Part shown: positions 56,540 to 64,000 of the stretch, in pieces
How positions within the stretch are numbered: the stretch's first letter is position 1
How the letters are laid out: each line of letters begins with the position of its first letter
Origin: Actinomadura sp. NBRC 104425
GTDB taxonomy: Bacteria; Actinomycetota; Actinomycetes; Streptosporangiales; Streptosporangiaceae
Direction of reading: 5' to 3'
Length of the DNA: 64,000 nucleotides
Assembly (NCBI RefSeq): GCF_030269545.1
Contig: NZ_BSTN01000014.1
Span: 62,001-126,000 of the forward strand
Translations under genes and position numbers: made by a program
Notes under the pieces: model-generated
Database searches by the model: none
What the model was told of the DNA's origin: nothing
Seen by the model: only the letters and a program-made list of their open reading frames with translations

Positions 56540-57079
56540 CTACCGGCCGGGCATGGGGATCTCGAAGTGGACGATGCCCTGCCCGCCGTCCGGCTCCTCG
56601 GCCCGCTCGTCGCACACGACGGTGCCCAGCGACCGCCAGAAACTCTCCGCGCCCGGCACGGACGGGTCGGTGTGCAGGTAGACCGCGGCGTAACCGCCGT
56701 CGGCCGCCGCGAACTCCAGCAGCCGGCCGACCAGCCGCCGGGCCAGGCCGCGCCGCCGGTGCTCCGGGCGCACGTACACCCGCCGCAACTGCGCCGTCTT
56801 CCCGGACGGGAACCGCGCGGCCACGCGCAACGGATTCGGCGGGGCCTCAGGCCCGCGCGAGTCCAACGCGGCCGTGGCGACCACGTCGTCGCGCTCGTCC
56901 ACCGCCACCAGCAGGGTGTGCCGGGGAGACGCCAGGTAGGCGCCCTCCGGGTCGATGATGTCGCGGTGCCAGCGCGGCACGTAGCCCGTGCCGAAGTCGC
57001 GGTACACGGTGTCGAGCATCACCGACCGCGCCCCGTCGAGATCGTCCGCCCGCGCCATCCTTATGCGATATGAGTGCAC
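56540..57079 (-). CDS. GNAT-family acetyltransferase
   Basis: A 179-residue GNAT protein. The acetyl-CoA motif A is seen as QLRRVYVRPEHRRRGLARRL, followed by YAAVYLHTDPS and AESFWRSLG. The GTG start at 57079 has only a weak ribosome site; a TATGAT box just upstream would allow a leaderless transcript, while the ATG at 57058 is an alternative. First gene of the operon with the binding protein (16 bases) and permease. Acceptor unknown. Confidence 0.88.
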   Translation of the reverse strand: MHSYRIRMARADDLDGARSVMLDTVYRDFGTGYVPRWHRDIIDPEGAYLASPRHTLLVAVDERDDVVATAALDSRGPEAPPNPLRVAARFPSGKTAQLRRVYVRPEHRRRGLARRLVGRLLEFAAADGGYAAVYLHTDPSVPGAESFWRSLGTVVCDERAEEPDGGQGIVHFEIPMPGR

Positions 57080-57092
57080 CTGCGAATCATAT
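57068..57092. promoter_or_regulatory. ATATGA-N13-TCATAT inverted repeat at the GNAT promoter
   Basis: ATATGA (57068-57073) and TCATAT (57087-57092) flank the proposed GNAT start, unusually AT-rich for this window, and the right arm overlaps a TATGAT box on the minus strand. A promoter with an overlapping operator is the likely reading. A CCCCTAGGGG palindrome follows at about 57101. Confidence 0.45.
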
Positions 57093-57111
57093 GCAACAAG
57101 CCCCTAGGGGA

Positions 57112-60100
57112 TCACCGCCCGCCCTCCCGCTCGGGCACCGGAACGCGGCCCGTCGGCTGCGGCGTGTCGGGTTGCGCCTCGGCCACGGCGGTCTGGATCA
57201 GCCGCGGCGTGCCGCCCCGCTGGATCCAGAACCCCCTGCCGGGCGGCTGCGGAGCCGGATACAGCGGCGGGAACAGCTGCCCCTCGGACCGGTCGCCCGA
57301 CATCAGCAGCGCCGCCGCGCCCGTCTCCCGGACGGCCAGCAGCAACGGCTCGTACAACCCCCGCGCGGCCCCCGCCACCCGCCGCGCCACCACGAAGTGC
57401 AGCCCGATGTCGCGTCCGCTCGGCACGAACGGCACGAACGGTTCGAGCGGCTGCTGCCCGGCCGTCGTGAGCAGGTCGTAGTCGTCGACGAGCACGACCA
57501 CCCGCGGCCCGCCGCTCCAGCGCCCCTCGGCCGAATCGGAGTCGGGCATCCGGGCCTCCAGCTCCTTGGCGACGCCCACGGACAGCCCCGCGGCCAGCCG
57601 CGCGCTGCCCGCGTAGCCGCCCAGATACGGCTCCGGCACCACCTCGCGCAGGCCGCGCCGCGGATCCATCACCGCGAACACGACCTCCTCCGGCGAGTAC
57701 CGGCTGACCAGCCCCTCGGCGACGAGCCGCAGCAGGTTCGTCTTGCCGCACCCGCCGTCCCCCAGCACGATCAGGTTCTGGTCCTGGTCGAACAGGTCGA
57801 GCCCGACCGGTTCGAGCGCCCGCTCGTCCACGCCGAGCGGCACCGCGTCCGGCATCCGGGCCGGGCCGGGCAGCGCGGCGGCGGGCAGCCGGTGGGGCAG
57901 CACCCGCACCGGCGGCGCGGCCGGGCCGGTCCAGGACGCGCGGATCGCACGCGCCGCCGCCTCCACCACGCCGCCGAGGTCGTCGGTGTCGGGCACGCCG
58001 TCGAACCGCGGCAGCGCGACATGCCCGAACAGCCTGCCGTCGGTGAGGGCCCGCCCCGGCAGGTCCGCGGCGATGGTCTCGGCGAGCTTGCGGTCGATCG
58101 CCGAGTCGGCCGGGTCGTTCAGCCGCAGCTCGACCCGCTGCCCGAAGTTCGACTGCATGGCGATGCGCACGTCGTTCCAGCGCAGCATCCCGGCCACGAC
58201 GTGGATGCCGTAGCCGCTGCCGCGCTGCAGCAGGTCCGACACCAGCTCGTCGATCTCCTCGAAGTCGTCGCGCAGCGCCCCGAACCCGTCGATGACCAGG
58301 ACGACGTCGGCGCACGGCAGCTCGGGCACCTGCCCGGCGGCGTGCAGCCGCCGCAGCCCGGCGACCGAGTCGATGCCGTGCAGCCGGAAGACCTCCTGGC
58401 GGTGGTCGAGCATGCCCAGCACCTCCTCGACCGTGCGGCGCACCCGCTCCCGGTCGGCGCGCCCGGCGACGCCGCCGACGTTCGGCAGCCCCGCCAGCGC
58501 CTGCAGACCGCCGCCCACCAGGTCGACCCCGTACACCGCCACCTGGGCGGGGGAGTGGGTCAGCGCCAGCGACAGCACCAGCGTGCGCAGCAGCGTCGTC
58601 TTGCCCGTCTGCGGCCCGCCGATGATCGCGATGTGGCCGCCCGCGGCCGTCAGGTCGAGGTCCCAGCGGCCCTGCCACTGCCGGCGCGGATCGTCCAGCA
58701 GCCCGACCGGCACCCGCAGCGGCTCGACCGGCGCGGACACGCGCATGCCGTCACCGGTGACCCCCACCGGGCCGGTGACGGCGTCCAGCGTGACCGCCGC
58801 GGGCAGCGGCGGCAGCCAGATGGTCTGGACGCGCTCGCCCGTCAACTGGCCCACCAGCACGTCCAGCAGCGTGGGCCCGGCCGTCCGCTCCGGCAGCCGC
58901 CCCTCCTCGCCGGCGGACACGTCCGGCGCGTCGGCGGCCGCGTTGTACACGGTGTACGGGCGCACCGGCGCCGGCCCCGCGTCCTTGGGCTCCTCCACCA
59001 CCGGCCCCCGGTACGGCCCCGACACGTACCCGCCCTTGAACCGCTGGTAGAGGCTGGTGTCGACCTTGAGGTACCCGAACCCCGGCAGCGCGGGCAGATG
59101 GAAGGCGTCCGGCGTGTCCAGGACGGTGCGGGACTCCTCCTCCGAGAACGTGCGCAGCCCGATCCGGTACGACAGGTACGTGTCCAGGCCGCGCAGCTTG
59201 CCGCCCTCGACGCGCTGGCTCGACAGCAGCAGGTGCACGCCGATGCTGCGCCCGATCCGCCCGATCGACAGGAACAGCTCGATGAAGTCGGGCCGCGCCG
59301 TCAGCAGCTCCCCGAACTCGTCGATGATCACCAGCAGGTGGGGCAGCGGCGGCAGGTCGGGCCGGTGGTGGGCGCGCTGGTAGTTGTAGTCGCCGATGTT
59401 GGCGATGTTGCCGGCGTCCCGCAGCACCTGCTGCCTGCGCTGCACCTCCCCCGACAGGCTGGCGTAGGCGCGCTCGATCAGCCCGGCGTCGTCCTCCAGG
59501 TTGGTGATGACCCCCGCCACGTGCGGCAGCCTCTCGAACGGCGCGAACGTGGCCCCGCCCTTGTAGTCCACCAGCACCATGGACACCTGGTCGGGCGGAT
59601 GCGACAGCGCCAGCGACAGCACCAGCGTCCGCAGCAGCTCGCTCTTGCCCGACCCGGTGGCGCCCACGCACAGCCCGTGCGGCCCCATGCCGAGCTGCGC
59701 GGCCTCCTTCAAATCGAGGATGACCGGCCGCCCCGCGTCGTCCACCCCGATCGGCACCCGCAGGAACGCCCGCTCACTGCGCGGCGCCCACAGTTTCGCC
59801 AGGGCCAGCCGTTCGGGCTCGTCCACGCCCAGCAGCCTGGTGACGTCCAGCGTCCCGCCCTGCGACGCCGACTCCTCCTCCACCGACTCCCGCGACAGCC
59901 GCAGCGGCGCCAGCATCCGCGCCAGCCCCAGGACGGTCGGCGCGGGCACCCGGTCGAGCGTCCCCTCCGCAACGGCCGGAACGTCGCCGCGCAGATCCTC
60001 CACCCGCACCCGCTCGCCGTCCACGGTGATGCGCACGCCCACGTCACCGGGCTCTTGCGTGCGGTCCGCCACCAGGTGGATCACCGTCGCCGCCAGGCCC

Positions 60101-61134
60101 GCCGGGCCGATCGTCTCGTCCGGCCTGACCAGGTCGGCGGCCACGCCCCCGTACAGGTCGTGCACCACCACCAGCCGCCGCAGCAGCCGGTACGCCTCCC
60201 GATGGCCCAGGCCGCGCCGCACCTCGGTGGCGAAGTCCGTCCGTTCTTTCAGCTCGTCCGCCAGCAGCGCGCTCAGCGCACGGGGAGTCGGCGCGACCAG
60301 ACGCAGCGGCGCCCCGCCGTCCCTGCGCCTCGGATCCAGGACGTGCGGCAGCCACTTCACCCAGTCCCAGTCACCGATCCGATCCGCGTCGGCGGCCACC
60401 GCGAACGCGACGTCCTCCGGCGCATGGAACGCGGCGAGCTGCGCCAGCAGCGCCCGCATCACCGCCAGCACGTCGTCCCGGGACCCGATGACGCTGACGT
60501 TGCCCGCCATGTCCAGGGGCACCGTCAGCGGCATGTCGGGGGCGGTGCCGAACCGGCGCACCGCCCCCCGGGCCTCCGCCAGCATGAACGGATCGCTCGG
60601 CGCCAGCGCCGTGCCGCGCTCGCCCAGCTTCAGCTTCGCCCCCGGCATCGTCCCGGTGCCGATGCGCACCCGCAGGAAGTCCGGGTCGCGCCGCCGCCGC
60701 TCCCACAGCCGCGCCGGGTCCCGCACGACGTCGTACAGCGCCTCCGGCGGCGGATCCAGCAGCCGCGCCCGCGCCCGCGCCTCCCGCTCGGTCCGGCCCA
60801 GCTCCTCGCGCAGCTCCTCCAGATACTCCAGGTACCGTTCCCGCTGGTTGCGCCGCTGCCGGGTGACCTGCCCCCGCCGGGAGAGCAGCAGCACCGCCCC
60901 CACCAGCACCGCCACGACGAGCATCACCGCCCCGAGCGCGATGAACGCCGGATTGCGCAGGACGGTCATCACCGTCAGCGATCCCATCATCCCGACGATC
61001 GGCAGGATGGCGAACACCTGACCGCCCACCCCGCCGGCCTCGGGCAAGGTCGGCGGCGCCTCCACCTCCCGTGTCTCCTGCGCCGCCAGCGGCTGCACGG
61101 TCCGCGCGGGCCGATGGACGATCCGGACCGTCAC
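57112..61134 (-). CDS. eccC: type VII secretion ATPase EccC, orphan
   Basis: A 1340-residue EccCa-EccCb fusion, the FtsK/SpoIIIE-type motor that recognises WXG-type substrates in type VII secretion. Two N-terminal membrane helices (QVFAILPIVGMMGSLTVMTV, IALGAVMLVVAVLVGAVLLL) are followed by a DUF domain and three ATPase domains with Walker A motifs GATGSGKS, GGPQTGKT and GDGGCGKT. Domain 1 has a normal Walker B (LLVIIDEFGELL); domains 2 and 3 have VLVIDGFGAL and VVLVDDYDLL. Usual ESX partners (EccB, EccD, EccE, MycP, EsxA/B) are not in the window to the left, and the right flank is broken by an IS, so the locus may be the edge of a damaged ESX cluster. Confidence 0.95.
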   Translation of the reverse strand: MTVRIVHRPARTVQPLAAQETREVEAPPTLPEAGGVGGQVFAILPIVGMMGSLTVMTVLRNPAFIALGAVMLVVAVLVGAVLLLSRRGQVTRQRRNQRERYLEYLEELREELGRTEREARARARLLDPPPEALYDVVRDPARLWERRRRDPDFLRVRIGTGTMPGAKLKLGERGTALAPSDPFMLAEARGAVRRFGTAPDMPLTVPLDMAGNVSVIGSRDDVLAVMRALLAQLAAFHAPEDVAFAVAADADRIGDWDWVKWLPHVLDPRRRDGGAPLRLVAPTPRALSALLADELKERTDFATEVRRGLGHREAYRLLRRLVVVHDLYGGVAADLVRPDETIGPAGLAATVIHLVADRTQEPGDVGVRITVDGERVRVEDLRGDVPAVAEGTLDRVPAPTVLGLARMLAPLRLSRESVEEESASQGGTLDVTRLLGVDEPERLALAKLWAPRSERAFLRVPIGVDDAGRPVILDLKEAAQLGMGPHGLCVGATGSGKSELLRTLVLSLALSHPPDQVSMVLVDYKGGATFAPFERLPHVAGVITNLEDDAGLIERAYASLSGEVQRRQQVLRDAGNIANIGDYNYQRAHHRPDLPPLPHLLVIIDEFGELLTARPDFIELFLSIGRIGRSIGVHLLLSSQRVEGGKLRGLDTYLSYRIGLRTFSEEESRTVLDTPDAFHLPALPGFGYLKVDTSLYQRFKGGYVSGPYRGPVVEEPKDAGPAPVRPYTVYNAAADAPDVSAGEEGRLPERTAGPTLLDVLVGQLTGERVQTIWLPPLPAAVTLDAVTGPVGVTGDGMRVSAPVEPLRVPVGLLDDPRRQWQGRWDLDLTAAGGHIAIIGGPQTGKTTLLRTLVLSLALTHSPAQVAVYGVDLVGGGLQALAGLPNVGGVAGRADRERVRRTVEEVLGMLDHRQEVFRLHGIDSVAGLRRLHAAGQVPELPCADVVLVIDGFGALRDDFEEIDELVSDLLQRGSGYGIHVVAGMLRWNDVRIAMQSNFGQRVELRLNDPADSAIDRKLAETIAADLPGRALTDGRLFGHVALPRFDGVPDTDDLGGVVEAAARAIRASWTGPAAPPVRVLPHRLPAAALPGPARMPDAVPLGVDERALEPVGLDLFDQDQNLIVLGDGGCGKTNLLRLVAEGLVSRYSPEEVVFAVMDPRRGLREVVPEPYLGGYAGSARLAAGLSVGVAKELEARMPDSDSAEGRWSGGPRVVVLVDDYDLLTTAGQQPLEPFVPFVPSGRDIGLHFVVARRVAGAARGLYEPLLLAVRETGAAALLMSGDRSEGQLFPPLYPAPQPPGRGFWIQRGGTPRLIQTAVAEAQPDTPQPTGRVPVPEREGGR

Positions 61135-61295
61135 GACTCCTCCTCGCCACCCTTGACCCGATCAGACAAGCCGTGTCATGCGGGAAGCGTATTACGCGCC
61201 TCCGACATCGCCCGGCCCGCTTTTCCCCGTCGCCCCTTGCGCCCGCGTCCGCCCAGGTCACCGCCCCGTCGTACCCGTCCGTTAGCCTGCCCCGC
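61135..61295. promoter_or_regulatory. divergent eccC/DUF6882 promoter region
   Basis: About 160 bases between divergent starts, GC-rich with a modestly AT-rich patch near 61180-61200 (GTCATGCGGGAAGCGTATTA). No clear dyad. Confidence 0.35.
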
Positions 61296-62033
61296 ATGTC
61301 CGAAACGATCACTCTTGCCAATGTGCTCGATGACGCAGCGCTACTCTCCCTGGAGCACCAGCTGCACTTCGCGGAGGTCGTCGGCGAGCACAACTGGAGC
61401 GTCGACCTGCGGGAACAGCGGTTCGAGTTCACCGGCAGCCGCAACCTGACCTGCACGCGCGTCCACCTGCTCGGCAGCGCCGCCCCCGGCCCGCAGTCGT
61501 GGCTGTGGGCGTGGGCGAACCCGACCGGCTACCCCGAGTCCCTGACCGCCGCGTCCGCGAAGGTGCGCGACTTCGGGCGGCAGTACGGCATCCCCGAGCT
61601 GGCGTCCGCGGAGGTCCCGTTCAGCGCACTGCCCGGCCGCCCCGCCGACTTCCGCCTCGAACCGGCCCGCGTCGCCGCGATGCTCCTGGACGCGGCCAAG
61701 GTCGTGTCGGGTGTCTGGACCTACTACCACGCCGACGTCGGCCGCGGCACCCGCGCCGCGTTCCTCATCGAGCACCCGGAATTCCAGTTGCCGCCGCCGG
61801 AGTTCCCCCGCGTCATACGCATCCTGCAGCAGGCCGTCACCGAGGCGCCCCTCACCGACCACCGGCGCGCGATCCACAGCTACGCCCGCCTGCGCGGACT
61901 CGGCGCCGCTTTCACCCCCGACCACAGCGGACTCACCATCACCGGCCCCGGCTTCACGATCGAGGCCGCCTTCGACCCCCACGGCCGCGTCAGCAACATC
62001 ACCGCCCAGAGCACCCCGCCGAACGCTCCCTGA
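61296..62033 (+). CDS. DUF6882-type protein
   Basis: A 245-residue protein that matches the pattern of the uncharacterised DUF6882 family: FTGSRNLTCTRVHLLGSAAP, SWLWAWANPTGYPESLTAAS and VSGVWTYYHADVGRGTRAAF. The N-terminal part starts with a helical region (LANVLDDAALLSLEHQLHFA). The ATG at 61296 follows a probable promoter and the next upstream in-frame codons lack support. It is divergent from eccC and ends at a 15-bp hairpin. DUF6882 genes are often near immunity or secretion clusters, but no function is known. Confidence 0.7.
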   Translation: MSETITLANVLDDAALLSLEHQLHFAEVVGEHNWSVDLREQRFEFTGSRNLTCTRVHLLGSAAPGPQSWLWAWANPTGYPESLTAASAKVRDFGRQYGIPELASAEVPFSALPGRPADFRLEPARVAAMLLDAAKVVSGVWTYYHADVGRGTRAAFLIEHPEFQLPPPEFPRVIRILQQAVTEAPLTDHRRAIHSYARLRGLGAAFTPDHSGLTITGPGFTIEAAFDPHGRVSNITAQSTPPNAP

Positions 62034-62044
62034 CGAGCCCCGCC

Positions 62045-62091
62045 GATAGCGGCCGACGCGGCTCGCAGCAACACCAGCGTCGGCCGCTATC
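62045..62091. terminator. 15-bp perfect inverted repeat after the DUF6882 gene
   Basis: GATAGCGGCCGACGC (62045-62059) and GCGTCGGCCGCTATC (62077-62091) with a 17-base loop, 11 bases after the DUF6882 stop. Confidence 0.8.
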
Positions 62092-62142
62092 CGGCCAGAT
62101 TTCCCATGGGCGGCGGCTCTCCCGTAGGGAAACCCGCGTCTA

Positions 62143-63303
62143 CTGAGCTTTCGTTAGTTGTGTGGTGTTGGAGGGCGGATTTCCAGTCCGGTGTGGGCCA
62201 GGAAGGACCATGCGAGCTGTTCGTCCTGGCAGATGCGGTCGATGCCCGCCTCAGCGGCGTCGGCGACGTCGGCAAGGTGGTCGCGGCCAGGTTGGCCAGT
62301 TCGCATGTCTTGATGCTCGACCACAGCATCTCGACCGGGTTGAGCTCGGGGGCGTGGGCGGGCAGCCGCTCCAGGGTGAGCCGGTCCTGCCCGGCCGCCC
62401 ATCCCCGCATTCGCCGGCTCCAGTGCGCGGCCGGCCCGTCCCAGATCAGCACCACGCGTTCACCCTGGTAGAACGCCTTGAGCTGGGTGAGCACCCCGAT
62501 CAGCGCGGCGGTGTCACAGGTGCCGGGCCTCAGATCGAAGCACAGCCGAGCCCCGCGCCCCGGGGTCGGCGGCGTGGTAGCCCAGCGCAGCGGCCATGCA
62601 GGCGCGTTTTGCAGTTCAGGCGGTGGCGCAATGCGGGGGTGCGGCCGCGGGGAGCGCAGGTGCGCCGCACCTGCGGCAGCAGCGAAACACCCGATTCATC
62701 GACGAACACGAGCCATGCCCGTTTTACTACGGCCCCCCCTTTTTGATGCGCGGCCACTCGTGCGTCACCCACCGGGCGATCTCTGCGTCGTCACGCTCGA
62801 CGGCTCTGCGCTGCGGGCGCTGCAGGCCCCAGCCCAGACGGGCGGTCAGCAGCCGCCACACCGAGGCCCGCGACAGCCGCACCCCGCACACGCGCTCGAC
62901 CACCTGCCCCACCCGCTCCAAGGTCCACAGGTCGGCCTCGAAGCCGTGGGCCCGGGCGCCCTGCTCCAACGCGGCACGCACCTGCTCGACCCGGGCGTCA
63001 TCGAGCTTGGCCGGTGCGGTCGGCGGCCGGGCGGCGCCGCAGCGCCGCCACCCCACCCGCCTGGATGCGCCGCTTCCAGCGCCGCACGCTCTCAGCCGAC
63101 ACGCCCCGGCATCCGGGCGACCTCGGCCTGGGGACGGCCCTGCTCGAGCAGTTCGGCCGCACGCATCCGCCGCGCCTCGGCCAACTGCGGCCGGGTAACG
63201 GCGGGACGGCCTCTTCCTGGTTGTCAGACTCAGCGTTGGGGGGCATGCCGCGATACTGACAAACCCCACCTCTCCACACCCACAGAACTAACGAAAAGCT
63301 CAG
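62143..63303. mobile_element. IS630-family insertion sequence, inactive
   Basis: An element of 1161 bases. Left end CTGAGCTTTCGTTAGTTGTG and right end, on the opposite strand, CTGAGCTTTTCGTTAGTTCT are inverted repeats differing by one inserted T and few substitutions. TA dinucleotides flank it at 62141-62142 and 63304-63305, the target duplication of the IS630/Tc1 group. The transposase on the minus strand is broken by several frameshifts, so the copy cannot move by itself. Confidence 0.85.
62154..63246 (-). pseudogene. IS630-type transposase, multiply frameshifted
   Basis: Starting at the ATG at 63246, the pieces in order are MPPNAESDNQEEAV; then, in a second frame, RPQLAEARRMRAAELLEQ; GVSAESVRRWKRRIQAGG back in the first; LDDARVEQVRAALEQGARA and GVRLSRASVWRLLTARLGWG (helix-turn-helix region) in a third; VFVDESGVSLLPQ (first catalytic Asp) after a G7 run; VVLIWDGPAAHW (second Asp) and LPAHAPELNPVEMLWSSIK (last Glu region); and the end AGIDRICQDEQLAWSFLAHT to TPHN near 62154. 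At least six shifts are needed, so this is long-term decay, not sequencing noise. The DDE catalytic residues are still recognisable. Confidence 0.85.
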
Positions 63304-63696
63304 TAGAAGGAGACGGCCGTCCTTCACCGCTACCTGATTCGTCCGCAGTACTCCGACCTTCGGGGGGCGACCGCCCTGTGTAGTGGGGCAGGAGAAGCCA
63401 ATCCGCCACGGGGCGGATCGGCGTCTGGGTGGGCTCGGATGCTGCTCGCTGTACTGGCGCGGGACGCTGGGCCCCGCCACCTGACGGCGGACCGGACCCG
63501 GCGAAACAGGAAGCCGCAGAAGTACCGCACACGCGGCACAGGCTGAGTCCCCGACTTTCAGACCGGGGAGCGCGTCAAGGCTCGACTCAGAAAACCGCTC
63601 CGGTCACCTCGTCGCGCCATGCCCATCCCACCGTCCGGCCTCAAGGGGAGCAACTGGAAGCCTTCACTACCCGGGCAAAGCGGGCGCGAGCCGGTC
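63304..63696. other. gene-free stretch right of the IS
   Basis: About 390 bases without a supported gene, ribosome site or RNA. Frames are open but lack any recognisable motif. Confidence 0.4.
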
Positions 63697-63890
63697 TCAG
63701 GACGTCGCCTCGGGCCCGCGCTGCTGCCCCGCGAGTTCCTTCAACGCTTCCAGACTGGGGGCCTCCTGCTCCTGGGCGTCAGCCTTGGTGGCACCACCGC
63801 GCGGGTCCTCCGGCGCCCCCTTCCACTTGCGCAACGCCTGAAGCGGAGTCAGCCCCTCAATGGACGCCTCCCGCAGCCGCAGGACCCATG
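63697..63890 (-). pseudogene. C-terminal fragment of an unrecognised protein
   Basis: Minus-strand reading ends VLRLREASIEGLTPLQALRK, WKGAPEDPRGGATKADAQEQ and ALKELAGQQRGPEATS, with gene-like codon use in this part. Upstream of about 63890 the same frame becomes composition-typical filler, so the 5' part is probably lost. Family not recognised; low confidence. Confidence 0.3.
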
Positions 63891-64000
63891 GGACGCCGGC
63901 CCCGGACGGGGCCCGCGTCGCGGGACGCGCGCTCGACCTCGTCGCCGCGTCCGGGCTCGGCCATCTGATCGCCCGCACGGTCGTCGTGTTCACCGTGCGG
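63890..64000 (+). pseudogene. possible 5'-truncated MinD/ParA-like fragment running off the window
   Basis: The plus-strand frame reads APDGARVAGRALDLVAASGL, GHLIARTVVVFTVR to the window end, a pattern (…LDxLxAxGLxxLxxRxVVVxT) that resembles the middle of the MinD-like ATPases found in type VII secretion loci. Nothing of the N-terminal P-loop lies upstream. If right, the region is a remnant of the ESX locus to which eccC belongs. Low confidence, as only about 36 residues are visible. Confidence 0.25.

Noticed and set aside
57070-61449. A 1459-codon open frame antisense to eccC
   Set aside because: It mirrors the codon periodicity of eccC; composition is His/Pro/Arg-rich without any motif, as expected of the antisense frame of a GC-rich gene.

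Overview
The window is very GC-rich (codon third positions almost all G or C), with many GTG starts, 4-base ATGA/GTGA gene overlaps and purine-rich AGGAGG-type ribosome sites. Gene content (an XRE regulator with small partner proteins, a LAL regulator, a PucR regulator, type VII secretion EccC, a Thermobifida-type polyesterase, DUF6882) points to an actinomycete, most plausibly of the Streptosporangiales/Thermomonosporaceae. This assignment is inferred from gene families only. No rRNA, tRNA or CRISPR array was seen.

Layout. 1-5 kb: a tandem pair of CNNM/CBS membrane proteins, a cupin, an RsbW-like kinase with a small partner protein, a divergent GntR/UTRA regulator with two 10-bp palindromes, and an NTF2-like protein with its own pair of palindromes. 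5-10 kb: a SHOCT membrane protein, a small conserved protein-glmS-LysE operon, and a CDF metal exporter. 10-14.7 kb: an 1163-residue coiled-coil protein that looks like a dead SF1 helicase fold, then two small membrane proteins. 14.9-20.4 kb: MFS-NmrA-(decayed SMP-30) operon with a divergent LysR gene, then recQ. 20.6-30.6 kb: a TetR remnant, a LAL regulator, and a complete branched-chain amino acid type ABC operon (livF-G-H-M-substrate-binding protein) with a divergent PucR regulator.

30.6-43 kb: a frameshifted substrate-binding/VWA gene, a secreted polyesterase of the cutinase/PET-hydrolase type, a ParB-like-motif protein, an acyltransferase-3 protein, an XRE cluster whose main gene is frameshifted in a C7 tract, an NAD-binding oxidoreductase, and an ABC-2 transporter plus two-component system operon. 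43-49.5 kb: an XRE-STAND-WD40 protein (14 blades) divergent from a small secreted Cys protein across a 13-bp dyad, a 171-bp tandem duplication, and a xylulokinase. 49.5-57 kb: a secreted protein, a head-to-head junction of a truncated methyltransferase and a truncated P450, YchJ, and a GNAT-peptide SBP-fused permease-ORF91-MFS operon. 57-64 kb: an orphan eccC, a DUF6882 protein, a dead IS630 element with terminal repeats and TA flanks, and broken fragments at the right edge.

Two themes stand out. First, several genes end in in-frame tandem repeats of 120-150 bp (the coiled-coil protein, LivG, and the small XRE-partner protein), giving long low-complexity tails. Second, there are many broken genes (SMP-30, TetR, VWA, XRE, methyltransferase, P450, transposase), some from single-base indels in G/C runs, so either assembly indels or real decay must be considered.
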